A DNA stretch of 64,000 nt from Microbacterium sp. LWO12-1.2 (GCF_040675875.1 NZ_JBEGII010000001.1:2046001-2110000), one strand, 5' to 3'; positions 16,571 through 25,206 are shown, numbered from the stretch's first letter. Notes: a model not told the origin generated them from the letters alone. Numbers and translations: made by a program.

Positions 16571-17457
16571 GCGCCGTGACAGGGCGGCCGGCGCTCGGCC
16601 GCGACATCGCCCAGATCGTGCTCTCCTCCCGGCCGATCAGCTGGATCAACACCGCCTTCCCGTTCGCTGCCGCCTATCTGCTCAGCACGCGAGAGGTCGA
16701 CGCGACGCTCGTCATCGGCACCCTGTACTTCCTCATCCCCTACAACCTCGCCATGTACGGGATCAACGACGTGTTCGACTACGCCTCCGACCTGGCGAAC
16801 CCACGCAAGGGCGGGATCGAGGGCGCGCTGCTGGCACCCCGCATCCATCGGGCGACGCTCTGGGCTGCAGCCGTCACCAACGTCCCCTTCCTGGTCTATC
16901 TCGTGATCGTCGGCAACCCGGCATCCTGGATCTGGCTCGCCGTGAGCGTCTTCGCCGTGATCGCGTACTCGGCACCGGGCCTGCGCTTCAAGGAGCGCCC
17001 GTTCCTCGACTCGATCACCTCGAGCACGCACTTCGTCAGCCCCGCGATCGTCGGGCTCGCTCTGACCGGTGCTCCCGTGACGACCGGCACCGTGATCGTG
17101 CTCGTCGCCTTCTTCCTCTGGGGGATGGCGGCGCACGCGTTCGGCGCCGTGCAGGACGTCGGTCCGGACCGAGAGGCCGGGATCGGCTCCATCGCCACCG
17201 TCATCGGAGCCAGAGCGACCGTGCGGATGTCGGTCGTGCTCTGGACCGTGGCGGGAGCGAGCATGCTGCTGACGCCGTGGCCCGCCCCGCTCGCGGCCGT
17301 GCTCGCGGTCCCGTACATCGTCAACGCGCTGCCCTGGTGGAACGTGACGGACGAGGGCTCCGCGGCGACCAACCGCTCCTGGCGGCGCTTCATCGCTCTG
17401 AACTACATCGCGGGCTTCCTCGCGACCATGATCCTGATCCTCGCCTGGGTCTCCTGA
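16567..17457 (+). CDS. crtEb: Lycopene elongase CrtEb (UbiA-type prenyltransferase)
   Basis: CrtEb adds two C5 units to lycopene to give C50 flavuxanthin-type carotenoids. The 296-residue protein has eight or nine predicted membrane helices. The UbiA Asp motif is NDVFDYASD (~residues 60-68) and the second acidic loop is AVQDVGPDREAG (~190-201). Its position directly after the two cyclase subunits is the arrangement of known C50 clusters and separates it from quinone or heme prenyltransferases. Confidence 0.9.
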   Translation: MSAVTGRPALGRDIAQIVLSSRPISWINTAFPFAAAYLLSTREVDATLVIGTLYFLIPYNLAMYGINDVFDYASDLANPRKGGIEGALLAPRIHRATLWAAAVTNVPFLVYLVIVGNPASWIWLAVSVFAVIAYSAPGLRFKERPFLDSITSSTHFVSPAIVGLALTGAPVTTGTVIVLVAFFLWGMAAHAFGAVQDVGPDREAGIGSIATVIGARATVRMSVVLWTVAGASMLLTPWPAPLAAVLAVPYIVNALPWWNVTDEGSAATNRSWRRFIALNYIAGFLATMILILAWVS

Positions 17458-17484
17458 CCCCGCGCACCCTCCGGAAGGAACCCG

Positions 17485-19671
17485 ATGTCCCGCCCCGCTC
17501 AGGCGCCCGCTCCGACGCCCCGCGAACGCACACGCCGCCACTCCTGGGCGCGCATCTTCATCCCCGTCGCGCTGATCCTCGTCTGGTTGGTGGGCGCTTC
17601 GCTGGGCGGACCGCTGTTCGGCAAGGTCGACGAGGTGTCGTCGAACGATCAGACCAGCTACCTTCCCTCGTCGTCCGACGCGACCCAGGTGCAGAAGATG
17701 CTCGGTGAGTTCAACGACAGCGAAGCCATCCCGGCGATCGCGCTGTTCACCTCAGAGCAGAAGCTGACGGACGCCGAGCTCGAGACGATCTCGGATGCCG
17801 TTGCCGATGCCCCCACGGTCGAGGGAGTCAGCGCGGATGTGTCCCCCGCCCTGCCCTCCGACGACGGCAAGGCCGTGCAGGCGTTCATCCCGATCGAGAG
17901 CGACGCCGAACTCGCCGATGCCACCGAGGCCCTCGGCACACAGCTGCGCGAGGCCGTGCCCGACGGCGTCTCCGTCTACATCACGGGACCTGCCGGCTTC
18001 AGCGCCGACCTCGTCGCGGGATTCGCGGGCATCGATGGGCTCCTGCTGGGCGTCGCCCTGCTGGCGGTGCTGGTGATCCTGGTGCTGGTCTATCGGTCGT
18101 TCCTGCTGCCGCTGGTGGTGCTGTCGACCAGCCTGTTCGCGCTGTGCGTGGCGCTGCTGGTGGTCTGGTGGCTCGCGAAGTTCGAGGTACTGCTGCTGAG
18201 CGGACAGACCCAGGGGATCCTGTTCATTCTCGTGATCGGTGCCGCCACCGACTACGCCCTGCTGTTCGTGGCGCGCTTCCGCGAAGAGCTGCGTGTGGCG
18301 CACGACAAGGGAACCGCGGTGCTCGCGGCATGGAAGGGCTCGTTCGAGCCGATCGTCGCATCGGGCGGCACCGTGATCGCCGGGCTCCTCTGCCTGCTTC
18401 TGAGCGACCTGAAGTCGAACAGCACGCTCGGGCCGGTCGCGGCGATCGGGATCGTGTTCGCGATGCTCGCTGCCCTCACACTGCTTCCCGCGCTGCTGCT
18501 GCTCTTCGGCCGTTCGGTGTTCTGGCCCCGTCGCCCGAAGTTCGAGCCCGAGGTCGTCGCGGCCGAGCACGGCATGCGCACGACCGGGCTGTGGGCGCGA
18601 CTGGCCGGACTCATCAAGAAGCGGCCGCGCGTGATCTGGATCGTGACCACGCTCGTCCTGGTGGCGGGGGCCGCCGGCCTCACGCAGCTCAACGCGGTCG
18701 GAGTCCCGCAGTCCGAGCTGGTGCTCGGCGCCTCCGAGGCACGTGACGGGCAGGTCGCGCTGGGCGAGCACTTCCCCGGTGGCTCAGGAAGCCCTGTATA
18801 CGTGATCGTCCCCGAGGATTCCCTGCAGGCGGCGGCCGACGTGCTGCTGGCGAACGAGGGGGTCGACGGGGTCGCGGTGACCGCATCCGACTCGCCGAGC
18901 GGCAGTGCCCCGGTCACGTCAGACGGCATCACCGCCGTGGGGGCGCCAGGCACGCCCGCCCCGGAGCCGACCGTTGTCGACGGCGACGTGCTGCTGCAGG
19001 GCACTCTGACGGATGCAGCCGATTCGGATGCCGCCGCGGCCACGGTGCGCGAGCTGCGCACCCAGCTCGATGATGTCGACGCGCTCGTCGGTGGCGTCAC
19101 CGCGACGGCGATAGACACGAACGACGCATCGATCCACGACCGGAACCTGATCATCCCGCTGATCCTCGTCGTCATCATGTTCATCCTGATGCTGCTGCTG
19201 CGCTCGATCCTGGCGCCGGTGCTGCTGATCCTGACGACAGTGCTCTCGTTCGGCACCGCCCTGGGCGTCTCGGCGTTGGTGTTCAACGGCATCTTCGACT
19301 TCCCCGGAGCGGACCCCGCGGTGCCGCTCTACGGATTCGTCTTCCTGGTGGCGCTCGGCATCGACTACAACATCTTCCTGATGACGCGCGTGCGCGAGGA
19401 GTCCATCGAGCACGGCACCCGCGAGGGCGTGCTGCGAGGGCTCTCCATCACCGGCGGCGTGATCACCTCGGCCGGCCTCGTGCTCGCGGCGACTTTCGCC
19501 GCACTATCGGTCATCCCGATCCTGTTCCTCGTGCAGCTGGCCTTCATCGTGGCGTTCGGAGTGCTGCTCGACACGTTCGTCGTTCGGTCACTGCTGGTGC
19601 CGGCGCTCACCTACGACATCGGCAAGGCCATCTGGTGGCCGTCGAAGCTGTGGCGGCGCGGGCAGGACTGA
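17485..19671 (+). CDS. MMPL/RND-family transporter linked to the carotenoid operon
   Basis: The 728-residue transporter has two repeats, each with one leading membrane helix, a large outside domain and a block of five helices (about residues 165-345 and 540-700). The RND/MMPL signature GAATDYALLFVARFREEL appears in the first half and ALGIDYNIFLMTRVREE in the second; both keep the helix Asp-Tyr pair. An MMPL gene also lies inside the C. glutamicum crt operon (between crtE and crtB), so a part in carotenoid or isoprenoid handling is plausible but unproven. It has its own AAGGAA ribosome-binding site, 27 bp after crtEb. Confidence 0.88.
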   Translation: MSRPAQAPAPTPRERTRRHSWARIFIPVALILVWLVGASLGGPLFGKVDEVSSNDQTSYLPSSSDATQVQKMLGEFNDSEAIPAIALFTSEQKLTDAELETISDAVADAPTVEGVSADVSPALPSDDGKAVQAFIPIESDAELADATEALGTQLREAVPDGVSVYITGPAGFSADLVAGFAGIDGLLLGVALLAVLVILVLVYRSFLLPLVVLSTSLFALCVALLVVWWLAKFEVLLLSGQTQGILFILVIGAATDYALLFVARFREELRVAHDKGTAVLAAWKGSFEPIVASGGTVIAGLLCLLLSDLKSNSTLGPVAAIGIVFAMLAALTLLPALLLLFGRSVFWPRRPKFEPEVVAAEHGMRTTGLWARLAGLIKKRPRVIWIVTTLVLVAGAAGLTQLNAVGVPQSELVLGASEARDGQVALGEHFPGGSGSPVYVIVPEDSLQAAADVLLANEGVDGVAVTASDSPSGSAPVTSDGITAVGAPGTPAPEPTVVDGDVLLQGTLTDAADSDAAAATVRELRTQLDDVDALVGGVTATAIDTNDASIHDRNLIIPLILVVIMFILMLLLRSILAPVLLILTTVLSFGTALGVSALVFNGIFDFPGADPAVPLYGFVFLVALGIDYNIFLMTRVREESIEHGTREGVLRGLSITGGVITSAGLVLAATFAALSVIPILFLVQLAFIVAFGVLLDTFVVRSLLVPALTYDIGKAIWWPSKLWRRGQD

Positions 19672-19720
19672 GGCTCAGGCAGGGGCCAGCCCGGCGCGGC
19701 GACGGAGGGTAGGCGATGGC

Positions 19721-19779
19721 GCGGGCGTAGGCCGATCCGGCCAGAATCCGCCGACGCTCGCTGGTCCGCCTACGCTCGC
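19721..19779. terminator. Convergent hairpin between mmpL and the GntR gene
   Basis: A 17-18 bp imperfect inverted repeat (19721-19738 with 19763-19779) encloses 24 nt. It lies in the 155-bp gap between two converging genes and contains no other feature that I recognise. Confidence 0.5.
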
Positions 19780-19826
19780 GGTGGCCGAGGACCTCGAACG
19801 GTGCCGGAAATCGGATGCGTCTGCGC

Positions 19827-20495
19827 TCACACCAGGGCCGTCTTGAGCGCACCCAGGTGGTCGCGGCTCTCCGCGGCGGCCAGAGCCGGCTCACGGTCGA
19901 TCACGGTCTGGGCCAGGCGCTCATGCCTGGCATGGTCTTCGGGCCCGCCATGGTCGGTGCGGATGCGCAGCATCTCGACCATCGCCTGACGCAAGCGCGG
20001 GGTCAGGGCATCGAACAGATCGAGCAGGATGCTGTTGTGCGACGCCACCACGATCGAACGGTGGAACGCGGTGTCGGCGTCGACGTGTTCCTCGATCCCC
20101 GGACCGGTCTGGGCGCGCGCGTCGAGGGCGCGACGGATCGCCCGCACATCGACGGCCGTACGACGACCCGCTGCGAGCGATGCCGCCTCGGATTCGATCG
20201 CGATCCTGGCCTCGATCACGCTCACGATGTCGGCGCGCCGGAGAACCGCATCCCAGTCCTCTGGCACGTCGAGCGCAGCCACGAACACGCCAGACCCCTG
20301 GCGGGTGGTGAGCACGCCGCGACCGGCGAGCTGCCGGATCGCCTCGCGCACCGTGGATCGTCCGACACCGAGCTGCGGGGCCAGTGTCGACTCTCCCGGC
20401 AGCTTCTGTCCGAGCGTCCACTCGCCCGCGCGGATGCGGTCGAGCAGGATCTCGGCAGCCTGATCGGCGAGCGGGGTTCGTTGGATCTGCGCCAT
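19827..20495 (-). CDS. FadR-subfamily GntR regulator
   Basis: The 222-residue protein has an N-terminal winged helix (LADQAAEILLDRIRAGEW, GESTLAPQLGVGRSTVREAIRQLAGRG; residues ~8-70). It also has a C-terminal all-helical FCD ligand domain (~85-215), with the metal-binding set D...H in ADTAFHRSIV and later His residues. FCD proteins usually sense small organic acids. Divergent orientation to leuA and an operator-like palindrome between them suggest self-regulation, possibly with effect on leuA. The start is leaderless: TAGACT complement at 20502-20507, ATG at 20495. Confidence 0.85.
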   Translation of the reverse strand: MAQIQRTPLADQAAEILLDRIRAGEWTLGQKLPGESTLAPQLGVGRSTVREAIRQLAGRGVLTTRQGSGVFVAALDVPEDWDAVLRRADIVSVIEARIAIESEAASLAAGRRTAVDVRAIRRALDARAQTGPGIEEHVDADTAFHRSIVVASHNSILLDLFDALTPRLRQAMVEMLRIRTDHGGPEDHARHERLAQTVIDREPALAAAESRDHLGALKTALV

Positions 20496-20501
20496 GTGAT
20501 G

Positions 20502-20539
20502 AGTCTAACTTGTCAACTTGTCTGAGGAGTTGCTAGATT
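20502..20539. promoter_or_regulatory. Divergent promoters and operator candidate of gntR and leuA
   Basis: On the plus strand, TTGTCA (20510-20515) and TAGATT (20534-20539) are 18 bp apart and predict transcription from 20546. On the minus strand TAGACT (20502-20507) serves gntR. The palindrome TTG-T-CAA (20510-20516), inside the direct repeat AACTTGTCAACTTG, resembles GntR/FadR operators and covers the plus -35. Confidence 0.55.
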
Positions 20540-20545
20540 GTGCTC

Positions 20546-20590
20546 GTGCGCATCGAACGACTTCTCCTTCTCCGCCACGACGGGGCCTGA
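20546..20590 (+). CDS. leuL: Leucine leader peptide of leuA
   Basis: This 14-residue frame, [14 protein letters not shown], starts at GTG 20546, exactly 7 nt after the TAGATT hexamer, so the peptide itself is leaderless. It has four consecutive Leu codons (CTT CTC CTT CTC, 20561-20572). A GTG six nt upstream (20540) is the alternative start. Ribosome stalling at the Leu codons would lie just before the hairpin at 20575-20612. Leucine-rich leader peptides upstream of leuA are known in actinobacteria. Confidence 0.85.
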   Translation: MRIERLLLLRHDGA

Positions 20591-20644
20591 TCAGACCGGC
20601 TCCCCGTCGTGGGCAGTCTGCATGCCGGTCGGATCCCGCCGACC
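20575..20644 (+). promoter_or_regulatory. leuA attenuator with competing hairpins
   Basis: Hairpin A pairs 20575-20585 with 20602-20612 (11 perfect bp, 16-nt loop). Its left arm lies in the last codons of the leader peptide. Hairpin C pairs 20627-20632 with 20639-20644, just before the leuA ribosome-binding site (GGAGAAG, 20649-20655). An alternative pairing, 20594-20600 with 20624-20630, excludes hairpin C. The arrangement fits leucine-dependent attenuation. There is no clear T tract, so control may be on translation start instead of termination (inference). Confidence 0.7.
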
Positions 20645-20658
20645 ACTCGGAGAAGACC

Positions 20659-22464
20659 ATGAACACGACGACGCCAGCCCCTTCGACCTTCCGCACCTTG
20701 TCCACACCGCGCGGCCCCGTACCGGCCGACGCCCCCGCCTGGAATCGCCAGCGCGCATCCCAGATGCCCTCGCACCGCTACGCCCCTGTGCGCGATCGCG
20801 TCGCTGTTCCGCTCACCGAGCGCAGCTGGCCCACCCGAGAGCTCACCATCGCCCCGCTGTGGGTGCCGGTCGATCTGCGCGACGGCAATCAGGCGCTCGC
20901 CGAGCCGATGGATCCTGCGCGCAAGCGGCGGTTCTTCGAGCTGATGGTCGCGATGGGATACAAGGAGATCGAGGTGGGCTACCCCTCGGCTTCGCAGACC
21001 GATTTCGACTTCGTGCGTCTGATCGCCGAGTCCGGACTCGCCCCCGACGACGTGACGATCGTCGTGTTCACGGCCGCGCGCCGCGACCTGATCGAGCGGA
21101 CCGTCGACTCGGTCCGCGGCATCCGGAATCCGGTCGTGATCCACGTGTACACCGCGACGGCTCCGACCTGGCGCGAGCTCGTCCTCGGACGCGACCGCGC
21201 CGACCTCAAGGAGCTCATCCTGTCAGCAGGGCGTGACGTGCTCGATCTCACCGCAGACCTCCCGAACGTGCGGTTCCAGTTCTCTCCCGAGGTGTTCAAC
21301 CTGACGGAGCCCGACTACGTACTCGACATCTGCGACAGCATCACGACCCTGTGGGACGCGTCGCCCGAGCGTCCCGTCATCCTGAACCTTCCCGCGACCG
21401 TCGAGATCGCCACACCGAACGTGTACGCGGACCAGATCGAGTACATGCATCGCAATCTCGCCCGTCGCGACGGCGTGATCCTCTCGGTGCACCCGCACAA
21501 CGATCGCGGCACCGGAATCGCCTGCGCCGAGCTCGCCGTCCTCGCTGGCGCGCAGCGTGTCGAGGGCTGCATCTTCGGCAACGGGGAGCGCACCGGCAAC
21601 GTCGACATCGCGACGCTCGCGCTGAACCTGCACGCACAGGGCGTGGACCCGATGATCGACTTCTCCGACATCGACGAGATCCGCCGCACGGTCGAATACT
21701 GCAACCGCATCGAGGTGCACCCCCGGCATCCGTACGTCGGCGACCTGGTGCACACCGCATTCAGCGGGACGCATCAGGATGCGATCCGGAAGGGTCTCGC
21801 GGCCCACAGGGCGAAGGCGCTGGCCACCGGCGTCGACGCCGGGAAGCTGGACTGGCGCGTGCCGTACCTGCCGATCGACCCTGCAGACATCGGCCGCGGC
21901 TACGACGCCGTGATCCGAGTGAACTCGCAGTCCGGCAAGGGTGGGATCGCCCATCTGCTCGAGACCGAGTTCGGCATCGAACTGCCCCGCCGGCTGCAGA
22001 TCGACTTCGCACGGCACGTGCAGCAGCAGGCGGATGCGAGCGGAGACGAGCTCTCGGCGCACGCATTGTGGGAGCTGTTCACTGCGCGCTACCTTCCCGA
22101 GAACTCCGGCCAGGTCGCGCTCACCGACTATCGGGTGGACCGCGGATCCACCGAGGTGCGACTGGTCATCTCCGGGGCGACCTCCTCCTCGGTGCATACG
22201 GGGATCGGTCCCGTGGAAGCTCTGACACAGGCGCTCCTGGCGGCCGGCATCCGCATCGAGATCCTGGCATTGCATCAGACCAGTGCGGACGCGGGGAATG
22301 CCAGCGACGCGATCACACTGCTCGAGTACCGTGACGAGTCCGGCGTGCGCTGGACCGCTGGTCGTGCCGCGTCCGTGATCGACGCGAGCTTCGACGCGGT
22401 GATCCGGGCCGCAGACCTAGCGATCGCTGCCAGGGACTCCGCTGCGACCCACGCCGTCGCTTAG
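20659..22464 (+). CDS. leuA: 2-isopropylmalate synthase LeuA
   Basis: LeuA is the first enzyme of leucine synthesis (2-oxoisovalerate + acetyl-CoA). The 601-residue long form shows the catalytic start of the HMGL-like barrel, [18 protein letters not shown], with its Arg-Asp pair. It also has the metal-binding [12 protein letters not shown] and [14 protein letters not shown]. The C-terminal LeuA regulatory domain (~residues 475-590) is expected to bind leucine for feedback control. ATG 20659 is chosen for its GGAGAAG ribosome-binding site; in-frame starts further upstream lie in the attenuator. The stop codon TAG is also the start of the -10 box of the next gene, tRNA-Arg. Confidence 0.95.
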   Translation: MNTTTPAPSTFRTLSTPRGPVPADAPAWNRQRASQMPSHRYAPVRDRVAVPLTERSWPTRELTIAPLWVPVDLRDGNQALAEPMDPARKRRFFELMVAMGYKEIEVGYPSASQTDFDFVRLIAESGLAPDDVTIVVFTAARRDLIERTVDSVRGIRNPVVIHVYTATAPTWRELVLGRDRADLKELILSAGRDVLDLTADLPNVRFQFSPEVFNLTEPDYVLDICDSITTLWDASPERPVILNLPATVEIATPNVYADQIEYMHRNLARRDGVILSVHPHNDRGTGIACAELAVLAGAQRVEGCIFGNGERTGNVDIATLALNLHAQGVDPMIDFSDIDEIRRTVEYCNRIEVHPRHPYVGDLVHTAFSGTHQDAIRKGLAAHRAKALATGVDAGKLDWRVPYLPIDPADIGRGYDAVIRVNSQSGKGGIAHLLETEFGIELPRRLQIDFARHVQQQADASGDELSAHALWELFTARYLPENSGQVALTDYRVDRGSTEVRLVISGATSSSVHTGIGPVEALTQALLAAGIRIEILALHQTSADAGNASDAITLLEYRDESGVRWTAGRAASVIDASFDAVIRAADLAIAARDSAATHAVA

Positions 22465-22476
22465 ACTGGATCGCAC

Positions 22477-22550
22477 GCCCCCGTAGCTCAGCAGGATAGA
22501 GCAGCCCTCTCCTAAAGGGCAGGTCGCAGGTTCGAATCCTGTCGAGGGCA
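22477..22550 (+). tRNA. tRNA-Arg (anticodon CCT)
   Basis: A 74-nt cloverleaf has anticodon stem CCCT/AGGG and loop CTCCTAA, giving anticodon CCT (reads AGG). The T arm has GGTTCGAATCC and the discriminator is A with no encoded CCA. In the acceptor stem GCCCCCG pairs with CGAGGGC except for a C.A mismatch at the fifth pair (22481 with 22545). The probable -10 TAGACT (22462-22467) overlaps the leuA stop codon. Confidence 0.93.
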
Positions 22551-22573
22551 CATCCGGACCGCTACCGCCCGCC

Positions 22574-23071
22574 CTAGGCCGCCAGCTCCAGGTACGGTTC
22601 CCATCGCGGATCGCTACGCTCGGTTCCTCGCACGGTCCATGCCGTGCCGTGCGGCGGCCGGGGTGTGAAGCGCAGCTCCCACCGCATCTCCTGCGGAGTC
22701 CTGTCGCTCTTCACGTTGTTGCAGCGCAGGCAGCACGCCACCAGGTTCTCCCAGGAGTCGGCCCCTCCTCGCGAGCGCGGAAGCACATGATCGATCGTCG
22801 ACGCAGCTTTGCCGCAGTACCCGCAGCGGTGGTTGTCTCGTCTGAGCACGCCCCGCCGCGTCACAGGAACGCGTCTGCTGTTCGGAACACGCACATACCG
22901 CGCCAGGATGATGACCGCCGGCCGGTCGTAGACTCCGTGGCTCCCCCAGACGGGGTCGTCTTCCACGCGCTCGATCACCGTCGCCTTGTCGTTCATCACG
23001 AGCACGAGGGCTCTCTTGAACGACACGATCGCAAGCGGCTCGTATCCGGCATTCAGGACTAATGTGCGCAT
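22574..23071 (-). CDS. HNH endonuclease family protein
   Basis: The 165-residue protein has an N-terminal conserved region (MRTLVLNAGYEPLAIVSFKRAL) and an HNH domain with two zinc-binding CxxC pairs (CGYCGK; CCLRCNNVKS). The HNH core is IDHVLPRSRGGADSWENLVACC. This family of stand-alone HNH proteins is common in actinobacterial chromosomes; its biological role is not established. The start at 23071 is supported by an AGAGGA ribosome-binding site, and a perfect 7-bp hairpin (23091-23109) sits just upstream in its leader. Confidence 0.85.
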   Translation of the reverse strand: MRTLVLNAGYEPLAIVSFKRALVLVMNDKATVIERVEDDPVWGSHGVYDRPAVIILARYVRVPNSRRVPVTRRGVLRRDNHRCGYCGKAASTIDHVLPRSRGGADSWENLVACCLRCNNVKSDRTPQEMRWELRFTPRPPHGTAWTVRGTERSDPRWEPYLELAA

Positions 23072-23404
23072 TCGGAATCCTCTCGATCCGCCGGGACGGC
23101 TTCCCGGCACTCTCGAATCACGAGGTCGCGCAGATGGCAGAGCGTTCGCAGGAACCAGAAAAGGCGCCGTCTAAAGACAGCGCCTTTCGTACACGGCAGT
23201 ACCGTGCAGTCCCTGCGGGCGATGCAGAAGGACGTGACGACCGAGTCCATCCATGGTTCGGATGTTCGGTATTCGCGCCATCAGCCTCTCCCGTCTGTGC
23301 GACAACGGGATCAGGCTAACCCATTCCCCTGAGAGCGGGGCGAAACTTCAGATGAACGATCGGGGCGTGTCCACATCCGGCTCTGCCGGCACGAGCCACC
23401 CGGC
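23072..23404. other. Non-coding gap between HNH and M23 genes
   Basis: 333 bp without a convincing gene. It contains the HNH leader hairpin (23091-23109), a terminator (23157-23188), and G+C-rich repeats just after the M23 stop codon. I found no further RNA gene or conserved reading frame. Confidence 0.5.
23157..23188 (-). terminator. Intrinsic terminator downstream of the M23 peptidase gene
   Basis: AAAGGCGC (23160-23167) pairs with GCGCCTTT (23180-23187), with an inner GTC/GAC pairing. On the minus strand the stem is followed by TTTTC, a classic terminator for transcripts arriving from the M23 gene. Confidence 0.75.
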
Positions 23405-24217
23405 TCAGCCGGCGTTGGCGGCGAGCCAGGAGTACGGCTCGACGAGCCCGCCGTTGATCCAGACCTCGAAGTGGAGGTGGTTCGCGGTGGAACGACCGGT
23501 GCTGCCGACGAAACCGATCAACTGGCCGGCGGCGACCGTCTGCCCCGCCTGCACCTGACGCGTGCCGTAGGTCATGTGACCGTAAGTGGTCTGCACGCGC
23601 TGGCCGCCCACGACGCTGTCGATCATGACGCACACGCCGTATCCGCCGATGCTCTCCGCGGAAGCACGGACGACACCGGCAGCCGCAGCGTAGATCGGGG
23701 TCATCGCCGGTGCGAGCATGTCCGCACCGTTGTGTCCGCCGCCGATGGTGCGTCCCTGGTTGTACGAGCCGCCGGGAAGTGGATAGCGCACCTCGCCCGA
23801 ACCGGGAGAGACGAGCGCGTAACCGGCGGTGCTGAAGTTCGAGGCCGCGGCCGAGGACTTCGCTGCCGCAGCGGCACGAGCGGCCGCTGCCTCCTCGGCT
23901 TTCTTCTTCTCGATCTCCTCCGGCGTCGTCGCCGTGAACGTTCCACGGGCGAGCGGAGCGGCGGTCGCCTGAGAGGCGACGACGAGGGACTGCGCATCGA
24001 CCGCGGCGAGCTGCTGCACGGTGGTGGCGGCCTCGGCCGGCTTGGAGTACGCGTACGCCGGCAACGCGATACCGGCCACCAGCGCACCGACGGCGCCGAA
24101 GATGGCGACAGAACGGAGCGGCTTCACGGACTTTCGAGCGCTGACTCGCGCGCCGGTTCGGCGTGCGGGTACTCGATCTTCAGATGCCTTCGCGGGCGGT
24201 TCGATGTCTGCGACCAA
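23405..24217 (-). CDS. M23 (LytM) family metallopeptidase, membrane-anchored
   Basis: A cell-wall endopeptidase-like protein of 270 residues. It has a basic cytoplasmic N-terminus, a membrane/signal segment at ~37-57 (AIFGAVGALVAGIALPAYAY) and an Ala/Lys/Glu-rich helix at ~98-125. The LytM domain (~140-265) keeps the zinc residues: GHNGAD (H...D) and HLHFEVW (HxH). It is therefore likely active, cutting peptide cross-bridges outside the membrane. The start appears to be TTG (24215-24217) with a strong AGGAGGAC site 8 nt upstream; an alternative start further inside is possible. Confidence 0.88.
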   Translation of the reverse strand: MVADIEPPAKASEDRVPARRTGARVSARKSVKPLRSVAIFGAVGALVAGIALPAYAYSKPAEAATTVQQLAAVDAQSLVVASQATAAPLARGTFTATTPEEIEKKKAEEAAAARAAAAAKSSAAASNFSTAGYALVSPGSGEVRYPLPGGSYNQGRTIGGGHNGADMLAPAMTPIYAAAAGVVRASAESIGGYGVCVMIDSVVGGQRVQTTYGHMTYGTRQVQAGQTVAAGQLIGFVGSTGRSTANHLHFEVWINGGLVEPYSWLAANAG

Positions 24218-24398
24218 AACTTAGTCCTCCTGCGCCTGTGCGCTTTCGGGTAGCGCTGGCTCGTCGGCACTCTGCTTCTCGGGGCACGAATGTATCTCGG
24301 GTACTTTGTGCATTCATACCGTGAAGATGACGAGCCGAAAGGCGATCTTCGCGGTTTCGCCGTCAGCGGGCTTCTTCGCTGACGACCTGACCGAGGCT
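24218..24398 (-). promoter_or_regulatory. Promoter and ~170-nt structured leader of the M23 gene
   Basis: On the minus strand a TAGCCT hexamer (24393-24398) predicts a start near 24386. The leader contains an 8-bp perfect hairpin at its 5' end (CGTCAGCG/CGCTGACG). A stem GAAGAT/ATCTTC (24345-24350 with 24323-24328) has a loop sequence GGCTCGTC (24329-24336) that is complementary to GACGAGCC at 24258-24265, a possible pseudoknot. c-di-AMP (ydaO) riboswitches often precede such genes in actinobacteria, but I could not match that consensus. Confidence 0.45.
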
Positions 24399-24470
24399 AC
24401 CGGAAGATAACGATCGTGTCACCCTGTGAACCTGGCAATCCTCGGGGAGGGGGTGTAAAACCCCGGAATA

Positions 24471-25172
24471 TCAGGCCGGTTCGCCCACGAGGAAGATGTG
24501 GGACGCAAGCTCGACAGGCAGCTCCAGCCCGTCTTCCTTGCCGTCCATCTGGATGAGGACGTAGCCCTCGCTGAAGCGGAAGTCGCCGTGTGCACCGGGA
24601 ACGACGCCCGCGTCACGCAGCTGCTCGAGGAGTTCGGGGTCGACCTGCGCGGGCTCGGCCAGACGACGCACGGTGCCGTCGATCGGCTCGCCGGCGGCGT
24701 TCAGCTTCTGCACGAGGCCGATGACGCCCTCGTCGAAGGTGCGTGCCGGCAGATCGCCGAGCTGGTCGAGACCGGGGATCGGGTTGCCGTACGGCGATTC
24801 CGTGGGGTGACCGAGCAACTCGACGAGCCGTCGTTCGACCTGCTCGCTCATGACGTGCTCCCAGCGGCAGGCCTCTTCATGGACGAACGCCCAGTCGAGT
24901 CCGATGACGTCGGACAGCAGACGCTCGGCGAGCCGATGCTTGCGCATCACGTTGACGGCCTTATTACGGCCGGAGTCCGTGAGTTCGAGAGTGCGGTCCT
25001 CGGAGACGACGACGAGTCCGTCGCGCTCCATACGGCCGACGGTCTGCGAGACGGTCGGCCCCGAGTGACCGAGGCGCTCGGAGATGCGCGCACGCAGCGG
25101 CACGATGTTCTCCTCCTCGAGCTCGAGGATGGTGCGGAGGTACATCTCCGTGGTGTCGATCAGATCCGTCAT
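24471..25172 (-). CDS. ideR: Iron-dependent regulator IdeR/DtxR
   Basis: The 233-residue protein is close to DtxR throughout. The N-terminal winged helix is DTTEMYLRTILELEEENIVP...RISERLGHSGPTVSQTVGRMERDGL, and the dimer/metal domain contains RKHRLAERLLSDVIGL and EACRWEHVMSE with the metal-site Cys, Glu and His. The C-terminal SH3-like domain covers ~150-233. With Fe(II) bound it represses iron-uptake genes. An iron-box-like palindrome overlaps its own promoter, so self-regulation is likely. Confidence 0.93.
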   Translation of the reverse strand: MTDLIDTTEMYLRTILELEEENIVPLRARISERLGHSGPTVSQTVGRMERDGLVVVSEDRTLELTDSGRNKAVNVMRKHRLAERLLSDVIGLDWAFVHEEACRWEHVMSEQVERRLVELLGHPTESPYGNPIPGLDQLGDLPARTFDEGVIGLVQKLNAAGEPIDGTVRRLAEPAQVDPELLEQLRDAGVVPGAHGDFRFSEGYVLIQMDGKEDGLELPVELASHIFLVGEPA

Positions 25173-25192
25173 GTGCAGGCCCTCCGAGGTTC

Positions 25193-25206
25193 TTAGGCAA
25201 GCCTAC
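25193..25206. promoter_or_regulatory. DtxR/IdeR iron box upstream of ideR
   Basis: TTAGGCAAGCCTAC matches the IdeR half-site palindrome TTAGGCAAGCCTAA at 13 of 14 positions. The minus-strand -10 candidate TAGGCT (25200-25205) lies inside it, so bound IdeR would block ideR transcription. Confidence 0.75.

Noticed and set aside
24218..24470. c-di-AMP (ydaO) riboswitch before the M23 gene
   Set aside because: Genomic context fits, but I could not identify the conserved joining segments; kept only as a structured leader.
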